Part shown: positions 1 to 13,311 of the stretch, piece after piece | Layout of the letters: every line of letters begins with the position of its first letter | How positions within the stretch are numbered: the stretch's first letter is position 1 | Assembly (NCBI GenBank): GCA_032207245.1 | Contig: CM063510.1 | Coordinates: forward strand, 44,778,648-44,842,647 | Length of the DNA: 64,000 nt | From: Pardosa pseudoannulata | Taxonomy: Eukaryota > Arthropoda > Arachnida > Araneae > Lycosidae | Reading direction: 5' to 3' | Notes under the pieces: generated by a model | The model's input: only the letters and a program-made list of their open reading frames with translations | Told to the model about the DNA's origin: nothing | Database searches by the model: none | Program-made: the position numbers and the translations under genes

Positions 1-420
1 GGTACGTTTCCGAGTACACATATGCATCAGCAATCATTTAACTAATAAGCGTAATGTATAAGATATCATCAAAATTGAAAGTACTAATAAAGTTTAAAAA
101 ATATGTGAAAGTAACTAATTATTTACACATGTGAAATAAAACCCTCTAAGTTTTTTAAGTTTAATTGTTACTTATACCTGATTATCAATAAATTGAGATC
201 TTGTATTTTTAGTGACTTGTTTTTCTACTTCCATTTAAAACAAGTGATGTAAATAAATTTATTCTATATTGCTTTCGAATGAAAATAATGGGACAGGAAT
301 CAATATGGAAAGATTTGTTATATAAATAAGTTAATATATAAAATTATATAAGTTAATATATAAAAATATTTGAAAAATCGAAACTTTTGAAGAATTTATA
401 GTTTTAAATAATTTAGTTGC
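1..420. other. AT-rich sequence, nothing recognised
   Basis: No open frame of note and no repeat unit matching the adjacent array. Confidence 0.5.
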
Positions 421-2730
421 ATATACTGAATATATGTTTGTCGGAATTATCTGATACTTCGCATTATATTAAAGGTTCTAAGAATAATTTATATGTTTGA
501 ATATAAATTATAAAAATGAATAGGGATATTATATAATTTTAAACATAACTAACAAATGAATTCTTTGCATGCATTTATCTCTAAAATGGGAGAGGTTTAT
601 ATGGATTATTTTCATATGAAGCCCAATTACAACACTAAACGATGATTTGTTACACAATGCCATTTATAAAACATGGAAACTTTCTTAAGCATGAATGTGC
701 ACTATGTTATGTTTTCGGTCATTTGATTCTGTTAAGAATCTTTGATATTCTGCTGTAGCAAACTATCCCTACCGAGAATCTCTTTTCTTATGTCAATATT
801 ATTACATTCTTCTCGATCAACTTCCTAAAGCCTTTTAACTAATCCGATATTCCTCACGGATATCGAAATGATAATGCTCGATAAGGCAAATCAAACGAAA
901 AATGACAGTGGATAGGCCGGACGGTTGTATATACTATATACTGAGTATATGTTTGTCGAAATTTTCTGATACTTAGCATTGTATTTAAGGTTATAAGAAT
1001 AATTTGTATGTTTGAATATACGTAAATTATAAAAATGAATAGTGAAATTATATAATTTTAAACATAACTAACTACTGAATTCTTTGTATGCATTTATTCC
1101 TAAAATGGGAGATTATTTTCATGCAAAGCCCAATTACAGCACTAAACGATGATTTGTTACATAATGCCATTTATAAAACATGGAAACTTTTTTATGCATA
1201 TTTTTTAAGTATATATGTGTACTATGTTATGTTTTTGACCATTTGATTCTATTAAGAATCTTTGATATTCTGCTGTAGCAACATCTCAAACTATCCCTAC
1301 CGAGTATTTCTTTTCTTATGTCAATATTATTACATTCTTCTCGATCAACTTCCTAAATCCTTTTAACTAATCCGATATCCTGCACGGATATCGAGGTGAT
1401 AATGCTCAACAAGGCAAATCAAACGAAAAATGACAGCGGATGGGACGGACGGTTGTATATACTATATACTGAGTATATGTTTGTCGGAATTATTTGATAA
1501 CTAAGAATAATTTATATGTTTGAATATAAAATATAAAAATGAATAGGGATATTATATAATTTTAAACATAACTAACAAATGAATTCTTTGCATGCATTTA
1601 TCTCTAAAATGGGAGAGGTTTATATGGATTATTTTCATATAAAGCTCAATTGAAACACTAAACAATGATTTGTTACATAAGGCCATTTATAAAACATGGA
1701 AACTTTCTTAAGCATGAATGTGCACTATGTTATGTTTTCGGTCATTTGATTATATTAAGAATCTTTGATATTTTGCTGTAGCAACAGCTCCAATTATCTC
1801 TACCAAGAATCTCTTTTCTTGTTTCAATATTATTATTATTCTCGATCAACTTCCTAAAGCCTTTTAACTATTCCGATATCCTGCACGGATATCGAGATGA
1901 TAATGCTCGACAAGGCAAATCAAACGGAAAATGACAGCGGATGGCACGGACGGTTGTATATACTATATACTGAGTATATGTTTGTCGGAAATATCTGATA
2001 CCTCGCATTATATTTAAAGTTCTAAGAATAATTTATATGTTTGAATATAAAATGTAAAAATGTATAGGGATATTATATAATTTTAAACATAACTAACAAA
2101 TGAGTTCTTTGCATGCATTTGTCTCTAAAATGGGAGAGGTTTATAAGAATTATTTTCATAGGAAGTCCAATTGCAAACCTAAACAATGATTTGTTACATA
2201 ATGCCATTTGTAAAATATGGAAACTTTTTATGTATATATTTTAAGCATGGATGGACACTATGTTATGTTTTCGGCCATTTGATTCTATTAAGAATCTTTG
2301 ATATTTTGATGCAGCAACAGCTCCAATTATCCCTACCAAAAATCTCTTTTCTTATGTCAATATTATTATTCTTCTCGATCAACCTCCTTGTTGCGATGTG
2401 GTTAATTATGCGAATGAAAACACTTCTTTACAAACACAAAGAAACTTATTTTATACAACACAAAAACAAGTATGACATAAAAATTTGCATGTGCGAAACA
2501 AATGAAAAACGGAGAGCATTCCAGCTGCCGTACGGATGCGAACTCGATGTGAACTGCTACAACTAGAAAGTTCTGAATAGCGCCGAAAACGAAACACAGA
2601 AGAGTTTAGATGTTTTGTCCCGGATGCACCGGAACACTCTTAAAGCCTTTTAACTGATCCGATATCCTGCACGGATATCTAGCTGATAATGATCAATTAA
2701 ACGAAAAATGATTGCGGATGAGATTGATGG
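421..2730. repeat. Tandem array, unit about 520 bp, four copies
   Basis: Units begin near 425, 942, 1465 and 1968, each with the same ordered landmarks: actgagtatatgtttgtcgg, the gaattctttgcatgcattta segment, atgatttgttacataatgcc, and a short hyphenated palindrome (ccgatatcc..cacggatatc) near the end. Copies differ by point changes and small deletions. The fourth copy carries about 255 extra bases at roughly 2387-2641 before the palindrome resumes at about 2652. No protein homology was recognised, so satellite-like DNA is the best description. Confidence 0.8.
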
Positions 2731-2964
2731 TTTATGGGCCTTTCTATGGGATAAAAGTAGTAAGTTCTTTAAATTTTATTTACATGTTTCATATGTTTTA
2801 TACTGTCTAAAAGGTAATTTACTTAAACGTGGAACTCAAGGTTTTGTCTGATTCCCCTTCAACTCTATTAGCACAGTATAAAGTCAATATTTTTTCTCCA
2901 CTCTAGAGTATTTTTTATGATAAAAATTTATTTTAGCTTATAACAATAATTTAATTTATTGTTA

Positions 2965-3759
2965 CAGCAAATATTTGTTAACTTCGCACATCCTTTAGAC
3001 CTTTTTTTCTTTATATCGCTGTAGATATTTTTTAGAATATTTTCTTCTTAAATATTTTTAAATGCTCTTTTCTGTATGAAGTTATATACATAAAATTACA
3101 CCTTTGACTCAGATCAGAAGGTTGCGTGTTCATATCACGTCTGCTTCACCAATTATATGGAGACCCCTGCTATGGCTCGACGATGCTAAAAGAAGTACCC
3201 GCAGGGATAACATCATATATAAAACCATGCTCAGAAGGGATTCACGAGGTGCATTTAAATGAAACAACTAGGTATAGACACAGGCATTTATTTAAGATAG
3301 TGTAACGAAAACAATAAATAAACATCATCATAAACACACATCAGCAACCAAGCTTTTGTGCTACTGGCACACTGACTCTTATATAGTCAGACAACATATA
3401 CAGATATTTGCATATTTACGAAGATGATGTGTTGCCACAAATAAAACTAGGATAATTATAAAATAAATATCAATACAGATTGATGAATTTACGTTACAAT
3501 ATGTGAAAATACATTACAATATTTAAATTTTATACAATACACTATTAAAAAGACTGAACATTACGTCAACGGCCTTAATCAGAAACGATGCGTATGACAT
3601 CAAATTCCGTAATCACCACTCAGCAAATATTTGTTAACTTCAAACATCCTTTAGACAGTTTTTCTTTATACCGCTGTAAATATTTTTTAGAATATTTTCT
3701 TCTTAAATATTTTTAAATTCTCTTTTTTTGTATGAAGTTATATACATAAAATTACACCT
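2965..3759. repeat. 139-bp direct repeat flanking a 517-bp segment
   Basis: 2965-3103 and 3621-3759 are nearly identical: both start cagcaaatatttgttaac and end tacataaaattacacct. The 517 bp between them (3104-3620) begins with a tRNA-Trp-like half. The repeats could be flanks duplicated by a rearrangement, or short terminal repeats. Confidence 0.75.
3105..3151 (+). pseudogene. 3' half of a tRNA-Trp-like sequence, including CCA
   Basis: The bases from tgactcagatcag through ggttgcgtgttc to atcacgtc follow the arthropod tRNA-Trp anticodon arm and T arm closely (one base missing in the anticodon loop). They are followed by a changed acceptor stem and CCA. The 5' half is absent. A template-encoded CCA suggests reverse-transcribed tRNA, or a tRNA-Trp-derived SINE, rather than a tRNA gene. 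Confidence 0.6.
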
Positions 3760-5462
3760 CACCGAATGACACCATAATTTTCAATCTGTCAAAAGTTATA
3801 TGTTTTCATATTTAATTCAACTTGGTTTATTTTAGCCAATGAGTATGAAAAGAGATGATGTTTAAGTTTTAAATATTTATTGACAGTTAATTTTACTTGC
3901 TGCTTGAAAAGACATTCCCAAGATCTTTGCATGTTTTTAATTCATTCCCACACGATAAAACTTTTCTTCTTGATGCTGTCTGTATTCTAAATCCTCTTAA
4001 GACTTTCAAAAATTTAAGCAATTAGTTTCCAATTTCAACAAGAAATAACTTTTTCTTCGTTTTTAAACGCAGGTGCCATTTTCATTTGCAATCCTCTATT
4101 GTCAAAGGATTAGTTTCTCTGAAATAACATAACTGTGAGTTTTGGAGAGTAAAACAATAATAAGAATAATAAATAAGAATAATAGTTAATATTTAATAAA
4201 AAGAATAATTTGCATCTAAAAGTTCAGTTGCATAACCTTTAAGCCATCTATCACTTTTAGGAGCCACTTGTAAAATATAATTTTTTATTCTTTTAACATA
4301 ATTTTTATATTCATTCTTTTAACAAAAAATGGATGTAAAATATCATATTAAAACAACCTTTCAAAAACAGTAGAAAAAATAATAATGAAATTGTATCTTA
4401 AAAATTTTCTGTTGCAGGAAATGTTCTCGAAGATGTTTGGGAAATTCTTGGTAAAAGCTATGGTTATTTGAATCATTTCTAATTTTAAAAAAAATAAGTG
4501 GATATGAGTCTTAGAAAAAATATTCAAAATTATTTTACAGTAAAAGATATCACCAATATACTTCTTTATGATACTTATCAATTTCTACTGAATTTCATTA
4601 CCATGCTTCTGGATATTTTCGCCCTCTGATGGTGCAAAATAGAGGATACAAAGCGTTGAAACAAAGGACTTCAAGTCAGAGACAGCATATCACTTCCATA
4701 ATTCAGAATTATTGTATGTGTATCACATTGAGACTCTAATGGAAATGCCAAAAATGGCTGAAGAGCAAGTTTCTTAAAAAGCCTTTTTTATGTCAAAGAT
4801 TTTTAAATTTTTAAATTTTAATAAGAATTCTTGATGCTCTGCAGCATAGAAAATGGAGTAAAATTTATTTTAATTGCACTTAGTAACTTTGAAGATGCTC
4901 TGTGATTTGAAAATGAAGCCAATGAAATTATAGTGAATCACAACTTTTTAATATTTTGATCACTATGAACACATCAACGTAATTGGTTAGATAATCTAGT
5001 GTTCTTCATCTCATTTGTAGCTGCTCATAAAATATTAATCTGATCATTGATTAAATAGTAAAACAAAATTTAAGCTCAATTCACAATAAAATCAGCACTC
5101 ATTGATTAATACCTACTGGAGATCAACAATTACCGTTTATGAAACCGTGATATTAAATGCTTGTAAACAATTATTACTTGCAACGATGACGTAAAAGTAG
5201 AAATTAGAAGTAAGTTATATACGTCCAAAAGATGTTTTATTGGCCTTAGACAACATAAATCTAGACTAATCAGAACTATTACGAAAATTTCGCTTAACAA
5301 AACTCGAATTACACCTGTGTTCTCTGTGAAAACAAATGATGGAAATTTTACAAATCAAAAGATTTATTTTTTAGTTTTTGAAAAAAAAATTGATAATTAT
5401 TTTTTACTCCATATAAGAGAATAATGGTTAGTTTATTTTATATATTCTAGAAATATGCAAAA
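3760..5462. other. AT-rich intergenic sequence, nothing recognised
   Basis: Only short frames (for example the 77-aa minus frame at 4348-4581) with no family resemblance. Confidence 0.5.
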
Positions 5463-5484
5463 TATTTAATGAGCCTGACAGGAA

Positions 5485-5670
5485 CAGCACAAAGTGATCT
5501 TCGTAATTAAGGAGCAGGAACCAAGCAGAAGACCCCTAGGCTTTGTCTGCCACCACAGAGGTTTCATTTTGGAAAACTGGAAGAGTTTGCAAATACGAAT
5601 ATATTTGACGTGCTTATGAAAATAATTAAATAATCTTGCATTCGGTGACCTTGGCCACCTTCCAAAAGTC
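5485..5670 (-). repeat. tRNA-derived SINE (family B), decayed, minus
   Basis: Carries the family-B tail on the minus strand: ggagcaggaaccaagcagaa, then gacccctaggc and an aactgg segment, as in the copies at 20636 and 56512. The tRNA-like head is lost where the 146-bp tandem array begins. Confidence 0.5.
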
Positions 5671-6062
5671 GCCTGGGTATACTCTTGGAAGGCCATTACT
5701 TTGGACCAAATTAGATGAAGGACTCTTGCGAGACAATAATAAGATGCAGTATTTATGAAGAAGGATACGGAAAAATGGACCTTCCAGGAGACGAGTGAAG
5801 AGGAAATTTAAAGATGCTGGGGGTATACTATTGGAAAGCCATTACTCTGGACCAAATTAGATGAAAGACTCTAGCGACACAATAATAGGATGCAGTATTT
5901 ATGAAGAAGGATACGGAATAATGGACCTTACTGGAGACATGTGAAAAGGTAATTTAAAGATGCTGGGGGGGTATACTTTTGGAAGGCCATTACTCTGGAC
6001 CAAATTAGATGAAGGACTCTTGAAAGACAATAATAGAATGCAGTATTTATGGAGAAGGATAA
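5670..6062. repeat. Tandem array, unit about 146 bp, nearly three copies
   Basis: The landmark gtatac..ttggaa.gccattact occurs at 5678, 5823 and 5971, each followed by ggaccaaattagatga and atgcagtatttatg. The minus frames at 5899-6213 and 5928-6149 are translations of this repeat, not genes. Confidence 0.75.
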
Positions 6063-6300
6063 AAAAATAAAATGTAGTGATATCTTCCATAAATATCCTA
6101 TTAAAGCTGAGATCAAAATTTCTTTCCACAGAAATTGTAAGATTTTCATACTTTTTATTCTTATGGTAATTATACTTGATTTTCAAATTCGGAGAACAAC
6201 CGAGCATGTACACGAAAATAATAAACTATAATAAAATTAAATTAAACTACATCTTAAAATTCGTTTTTTCTGCTGAAACGAAAACTTAGGCTGAAACAAT

Positions 6301-6308
6301 TATATATA

Positions 6309-6353
<45 letters not shown>

Positions 6354-6432
6354 ATATATACATAATATATACATTATATATTATATATGTAATATATATA
6401 TATATATATTTATTATATATATATATAATATT
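6301..6432. repeat. TA-rich microsatellite
   Basis: Nearly pure TA with short AT interruptions. Confidence 0.9.
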
Positions 6433-8745
6433 TTTATATTTTTCGTTGTTCGTAAATTTAATTCACACGTAATTTGCAAATTTAATTATTCCCAATTTAG
6501 CTCCAAAATTTATCGCACACAATTCGATTTTTATATGTGCCTCCTGTAGTTGAGTCAGTGTATGTAATGTATTAGAAAAGAATGTAATATTAAATTAATA
6601 GGAAATGAAATCAATTGCATAAAGAAGCACAATCTAGTACTGAGTGTTGGTTGTTGCGAATTTTACATGACCATTTTACATGACCCTGAACGTGTTTTAC
6701 CAGCGCCCTTCTAAATCCTTATTTTCTAAGACATAATAAAACAATTGTTAATTCCATGCGTCTTTCCCCTAGCCCACTTTTATTACTAGAAGTATATCAA
6801 ATTATGCGATAGTCTGTTCCTGAAAATGGCAGGACCCTTCCTAGCCGCTGGGATTGGTGACAGCGTTGACATCGATCAAAGTTCAAGTCATCCTTCACAA
6901 TTATTCATTTCCATGCACCATTTTGGATCCTTTTTCATGTTGCGCACTATGAAGTTATGTAAGCATGACGAAATTGCATTTCTCAATTAACGAGATCGAC
7001 CTCAGCCACGGATGTAAGTAATTAATAGGAATACTGACCGCAAGTTACGCATTATGTCCTGAGAGACCAGTTTGGGGTCAACGGGAATTGTAACACTCGG
7101 GAATACTGTAGCGACTCTGCCACCAGTGACGCCGGAACATTGACCCATATTTGTAGCAACCGTTGTTCTATAGAATTTTGTTCGAAAAGCAGTTTCTAAA
7201 AAGGGATCGAGTTCATTACTCGAGTTATAATTTTGAACTCAGGATAACAGAAATACATCACGAAAACGTTGTTTAATTACCTTAAAAGTACAAGTACTCG
7301 AGATGTTGAGTGAGTTGAAAAACGTACCACAGTTGTAAAGTTTTATTTTACTTGAACATGAATTTAATCTATGCTATCTCTTTTTCCTTACACTGGTTTC
7401 AATGGTTTCTTATTTGACACAATATTCTTTCACTCAGAACTTTACATTTCCTTCTTTTCCACTTTATGTAAAAACAAACGAACAATTCCCATTTAATAAC
7501 TGAATAGGCTGCAGTTTAGTTGAAAACAACGCAATGATATGATAAAAACACGAAAGGAAATTATATTAATGAAAAAAAGGATACAACGTAATGTCATATT
7601 CTAATGTGCTCATATTTAAATTTGAAAAATATAATTAGATTTCTCATTCAGTAATGGTTTTTAAGTTGCTTGTTAATATTGCTGTTAATATATTTATAAA
7701 AGAAAATAAATCTTAATAGATTTCAGCTATAGCTAAAAATAGAAAGATGTAGACGAAGGAAAAAATTGTCATTAAGATCACACATGACGATTATAAACGC
7801 TCTTCCATAACAATCTACTACGTTGTATTTTATTTGAGCCAATAAAATGGTTTCAAGCCAATCAAGAACATTAATTTGGTTCACGAAAGTGACTTATTAT
7901 GTAAGTTGAATTTTGTTAGATATATCACTTTGTTTTGGCGACTTTTTAATATATATTTTCTTAGTCTGGGGAGAGGTTTCATTAGCCCTCTTGTTGCCAA
8001 AGTGGACTTAGCTCTCCAAAGCAACCTACTCTGGTGAGCCTTCAGATGACGTAGACATTACTATATGTATATGCGCATGTGTGCAATCGCTCTCAATTGT
8101 GTGGAAATAGAATAAGACATAACTGAACTGCCTTGTAGCAACTGCGCTAACCAACCAGAGTTTACTATCCCGCTTTTACGAATGAAAAGTGTAGTCACGT
8201 GACTGTTGAACAGACGAATAAACGAAAGTTTCATATTTTTTTTTATGTTTCCCTGTTTTTCTTCATAATTTTCTACACTGTGATAACTCTCCCTTCAAAG
8301 TGCATATGAGCTGATATTTTTTTATTTTTTTGTGTGTGTGTTTTAACGTAAAAATCAAATTTTGAGTTTTAGTTGTAGTGGATCTGTGACCATAAATTGG
8401 CACAATTGTGAAGTATGGAAGACTCAGTCACCGCCTTCATGTCGAACTTTAGTTACTTTAATTTTGCCGGTCTTCATTTGTTATAGCTATAAACACCATT
8501 ACCACGTAAGTTTTATTTTTGTTATACTATTTCGACAGTTTTTGTCATTAAGTTTTGTTTTTCATTTTGAATCGAAAGAAATATTTCTCACGCTTAATGT
8601 AATTTCTGTCAATATAAAATCTCTGAAACGGAACTCAAACAAAACGATATTTATAATTACATGAATCCATTTATGATTTTTCTTACTATCTCAACGACTT
8701 TTGTAGATTTTTTGACAAATTTGATTTACAAATGAAAAGAAATAT
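6433..8745. other. Intergenic sequence with no gene recognised
   Basis: Mixed sequence, less AT-rich at 6770-7170. A short frame near 8362-8510 ends at a donor-like gtaagt (8505), which could mark an exon, but no family match or acceptor supports it. Confidence 0.4.
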
Positions 8746-9037
<292 letters not shown>

Positions 9038-9309
9038 ATATGTGCTCTAAATTACCTGCTTGGATTCAAAAGCTTTTAATTACGATTTGTCGCATCTTTT
9101 CTTTTTCTCCTAGGGATTGTATCTTGCTGTCCCAGTTATGCTAAGTATTTCACAGCAGTCTTATGATTTCATTTAGAAAATGCACACACACACCACATAT
9201 ATATGAACGCATGTATACATATATTAATGGATGCACACCCACCATACCAAACCGATCAAATACCAGTTAAATTTTACGGCACGTGCATTTCCCCTTGTTG
9301 AGCTGACGC

Positions 9310-9354
<45 letters not shown>

Positions 9355-10209
9355 TATTTATATTTATATATATATATATATTTACTTTCTTTCTAAAAAA
9401 AATTTTCGGTTTGTTCCTGGATGAATCCGTCCGCCAATGCCAACATTGGTGGTCAGTATCTTCCTGGACGGAGGGATATTCTATAACAGTAAAAATTGAA
9501 GTTGATCAAGTTTTTAAATTATGAGAGTGGTGTCGTTGTGTTTCCGGTTTTGATGGTTACGTGACAGGGCGAGAGAAGTATTCCATTAGATGACGGAATG
9601 TGATGTTCGGCGTAAGGCCTACGTATTTCTATATGGTAATAAAAATTATTAACTACGACTACCTTATGTAATAGTGATTATGAATTTGTTATTGTGATCA
9701 GCGACGAACTCCTGAATATGTTATATATATTTCTTTTATACTTGTCTCCCAAAACTAAAGCTAGAATAAAGCTCATTTTCTGTACATTAGACTCATTTTC
9801 CAGCTGTCCCAGAAATAAATATAGCTTCTCTCCTCCAATGTTTAAATTAATGTATAATGATTTATGATTAAATGATTGGCGGTTTTCGACCTAACCCAGG
9901 TGACCAAAGTTCATCATTGACTGCCAAATAACTCTGAGTAATCTCTTGGTCTCTTGGAAAACATTCACGTAATCATTTGCTGTTGGGGAAAATTTGTGAA
10001 AGAAGTGTGTATTCGTGAGCATTCGATGCGAAGCTCTTGTTGTATAAAGACCTTCATTTTTAGCCTTATTAAAATTAAGTTCCACAATTTCAGACTACGC
10101 AGTTTTTTATGGAAGCCACGACTGCAAATCACTTGGGCTACCTTATTGGCCAGTAAGCCTGGGCAATCCAAAATAACAGGGGTTAAATTTTCTAAGTGGG
10201 ATCGGCGGT
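9038..10209. other. Intergenic; short TA microsatellite, otherwise unassigned
   Basis: A TA tract lies at 9313-9384. Overlapping 60-90 aa frames on both strands at 9891-10220 have no recognisable family. Confidence 0.45.
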
Positions 10210-10842
10210 CAGGGTCTTAACTAGGGTGTGGCAAAGGTCGCATTTGTCACGGGCGCATCACTCTTAGGGTCGCTGCACCGTAAGGAAAATGGGATATGAA
10301 AGAGGATAAACCGCCCAGAGTAGATATTAGGAAAATTTGAAAAATAATTTTTTTATTTATACAATCTAATATGTTTAAAAACTACTTTAATATGAATTTT
10401 TTTTAATGCTTCGAAAGACTAAACTTGTTATAGATTCTTACAAAATGTTTACCAAACACCACTAATAAGCTTTAATATAAATCTGGACATTCTTTTTAAA
10501 TTTTGAACTTATTGAAGTTATTAAAATTAAATTTAAATTTAGAAATTCACCAATTTTTTTATGAAAATTCAAAGTTCAAATAAAAAATATTCTCCTATAA
10601 TAAATTATTTAGTTTTTCAGCAAAATAATATCTCCACAGTGTTTAAAAATATATTTAAGTATTAATAAGGTAAAAATAGAAGGGAAATTAAATTAAATTA
10701 ATATACTAGAAACATTTTAAGAATTAAAAAAATATTTTAAGTTCATACTGAATATATATGAAAAACTTGTTTATATACTTGCTCACTATATTTACTAGTT
10801 TTTTTTTTGCCATGGGTGCTAAAAAACCTAGTTACGACCCTG
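10210..10842. mobile_element. Non-autonomous hAT-like element
   Basis: The left end is cagggtcttaactaggg and the right end, reversed, is cagggtcgtaactagg. They are flanked by an imperfect 8-bp duplication (tcggcggt at 10202 and tcggcagt at 10843). CAGGG termini and 8-bp duplications are typical of hAT. The 633-bp interior is AT-rich with no transposase recognised. Confidence 0.7.
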
Positions 10843-10865
10843 TCGGCAGTAATAATTTCACCTGG

Positions 10866-10902
<37 letters not shown>

Positions 10903-10906
10903 TATA
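10866..10906. repeat. TA microsatellite
   Basis: A pure TA run just outside the hAT-like element. Confidence 0.9.
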
Positions 10907-11728
10907 TAATGTGCCACTCATACAAGATAGTGTTAAACGTAAAAGAACTGGGCTAGTGATATTTATACCTCTTCTTGGGTACTTGTAGAACTACTCTACA
11001 TTTTACTGACAACTTTAAAAAAAATAATAATAACGTCTCTCTAACGAACTTTGACTAGTTCTGAATAAATTATGAAGTTCAAAATATTAGCTAAAAACTT
11101 TCTTTTTAGGCTTAATGTTGTTAATAGCTTATCATTAATTTTAAATTATATTTTGTACCTGTGTATTACACCCAGGTCGTTAATCACCGTAAAATATTAC
11201 TTGAAGTTATGTACTTTGATCATAATGAAAATAACTCTTTCTTTTACTCTTGGTCTAATTTTCAGGTTTATATATTCTGTGGAATTGTTTATGAATAATT
11301 TTTTGCGGTTTTATATTAGTGCTCTTCAACTGAATTCTTTTTGCCTATAATTACGAAATAAACTTTTTTTTCATGCAGAAAATATGTCTAACAGACTTAT
11401 ATTGAGAAATATCATTTCCGTTCCCCCGAAAACTACTGTAGAAAAACGATTTATTTTTTGAATGCATACTGCTGTTGCAACAAGCAAATAATATTGCCTC
11501 TTATGTCATCACATAGCTTCTTTGTATATATAAACACACTAATACTAGCACTCTTTGTATGTATAAACAAAAACTAAATTCATATCCTCGTTTGAAACAA
11601 ACAAGGAAATGAATTCAGTTTCTTTTCAATTTATAACACCATTTTTGCAGAAAATACATGGAGTTTTTTTGCCTTTTGACAGTAGAGCATTTTACGGGTA
11701 AAATCATTTTTTAAATTAAATCAGAATA

Positions 11729-13311
11729 CAGTAGAGTGTCGGTAATTCGAGGTGTACGAAAAAGGACCTAGCTCGAATTATTAAATACTAGAATTATCGA
11801 AAAGGATTAATTTAATAAAATAAACATATAAACACAATTTTTGAATTTCCAAGTGTGTTCCAATAAAACTGTACTTGCATAATATTATTGTATTAATTGC
11901 TAAAGTTAATTACATCTTACAGTAATTATCAATTGTGTTTTGTTTAAATTAATTCTTCCCTTTACGTGTGGCAATATCACGTTTCACGTTTCAGGTGATA
12001 TTGCCGCAAACCGAGTCGCCTCAAGTTGTTGTTTTACGCATGTAACAACCATCCCTTAACCCAGGGTCCACGTTGTAATACCACCCTGTTTCTGGTGCGA
12101 TATGCTTGCGTGTGACCTGCTCACCTACTTTACTGGGGCAGGTATGTTCTTAGATCGCCGTTGGGATGCATGGGCTAAATAATTCCTCCAAAAGCTTAGA
12201 CGGACAACACAAATTTTATTTACAAGATTTATGAAGCATTAGAATAAAACAAAATGTCATATTTAGAACCTCGGAGCCTGCATGAGTTGGAAAGGATAAA
12301 ACCGACATTCCTTTAAGTCCAAACATAAAACCGTCGTCTTGTTCTCTCACATCGAAACGAGAGATGTCTCCAAATCGCAGGCCCGAATCCAACTGCCTGT
12401 TTTCACATCTTCTCTCTCTTTCCTTGGGTGTGGGGGGGGGATGTCCGCATTTCTCGCAACTTGATCCCTGACGAAAAGAGAAGTTCTCTCGTCCAGATGT
12501 ATTGCTGGCCTGCAAAAACATAACCGAGCGCATCCAAAGAACCTTATCAGTCTTCCCTTAGCTGACCATCTAAAATTTCAAGAAACGCCGAGTGGAAGGG
12601 GTCAATGGGGGGCGATTTTACCGAAAACAAAAAAAAAGCATATACATGTGAACATTGGTCGTGCGATCCAAATTCCTTACAATGCACCTCATAGCAGCCT
12701 CTCACGCAACAAGACTCTCCCTGTAACACATCGTGAGAGAAATCTTTTGTTAGGTCCTCCTCACTGTCATCCTTCTCTAATACATTAATTACATCAACGA
12801 TAACAGCATCCGTAAATTGTAGTTGTTCATCATTATTTTATTGTTTTTTATTACCACAGAAATACTATCTGTGTGCACCTGTGATTTTTTAATTAAATTT
12901 AACAAAGTTGATTTAAATTCTGTGTGCTGGTACCGAACTAATTGAACTGCAATATGCACAACTAAACTATTTTTAGAATATGGGAAGATTCCCTTGAAGT
13001 AGAGGAAAAAAGTTAGTGGGGGAAATCTGGTTGAACAAATTTTTCTCCAGGATGAAACAGCACTACCCCTCCCCCATACACACGCTCTTGAAAGAATACA
13101 AAACTCGTTTTATTCGGGAGGAAGGATTTCTGCTGATAGCTTCGGCGAGCGCAGTGAATATAGAACCACTAAACTACAGTAAAGAAGAGCTGTAGTAATT
13201 TTTTCAAGCATTGGTCTTTTCTTCGAAAATAAATTTAATTATTTTTTTTTCCTTTGCTAAGTCTGATTTAACTCGGATATACGGTAAATTCGAATTATAG
13301 AGGCTATACTG
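11729..13311 (-). mobile_element. pogo/Tigger-like element, decayed
   Basis: The ends are cagtagagtgtcggtaattc (left) and, reversed, cagtatagcctctataattc (right), each flanked by TA, as in the pogo group. On the minus strand near 12740-12840 an acidic stretch (EKDDSEEDL) resembles the acidic C-terminal tail of Tigger-type transposases. The middle (12000-12740) is less AT-rich and unassigned. The minus frames 12216-12533 and 12547-12729 lie inside it and show no clear domain. Confidence 0.6.

Noticed and set aside
2186..2566. 126-codon plus-strand frame
   Set aside because: It runs across the junction of the fourth 520-bp tandem unit and its extra segment, and has no family features.
8362..8664. 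Frame ending near a gtaagt donor, considered as a first exon
   Set aside because: A donor-like site alone is weak; no acceptor, promoter or family match supports it.
9891..10220. Overlapping frames on both strands considered as a gene fragment
   Set aside because: No recognisable domain; could be an unknown transposon piece but nothing supports a call.
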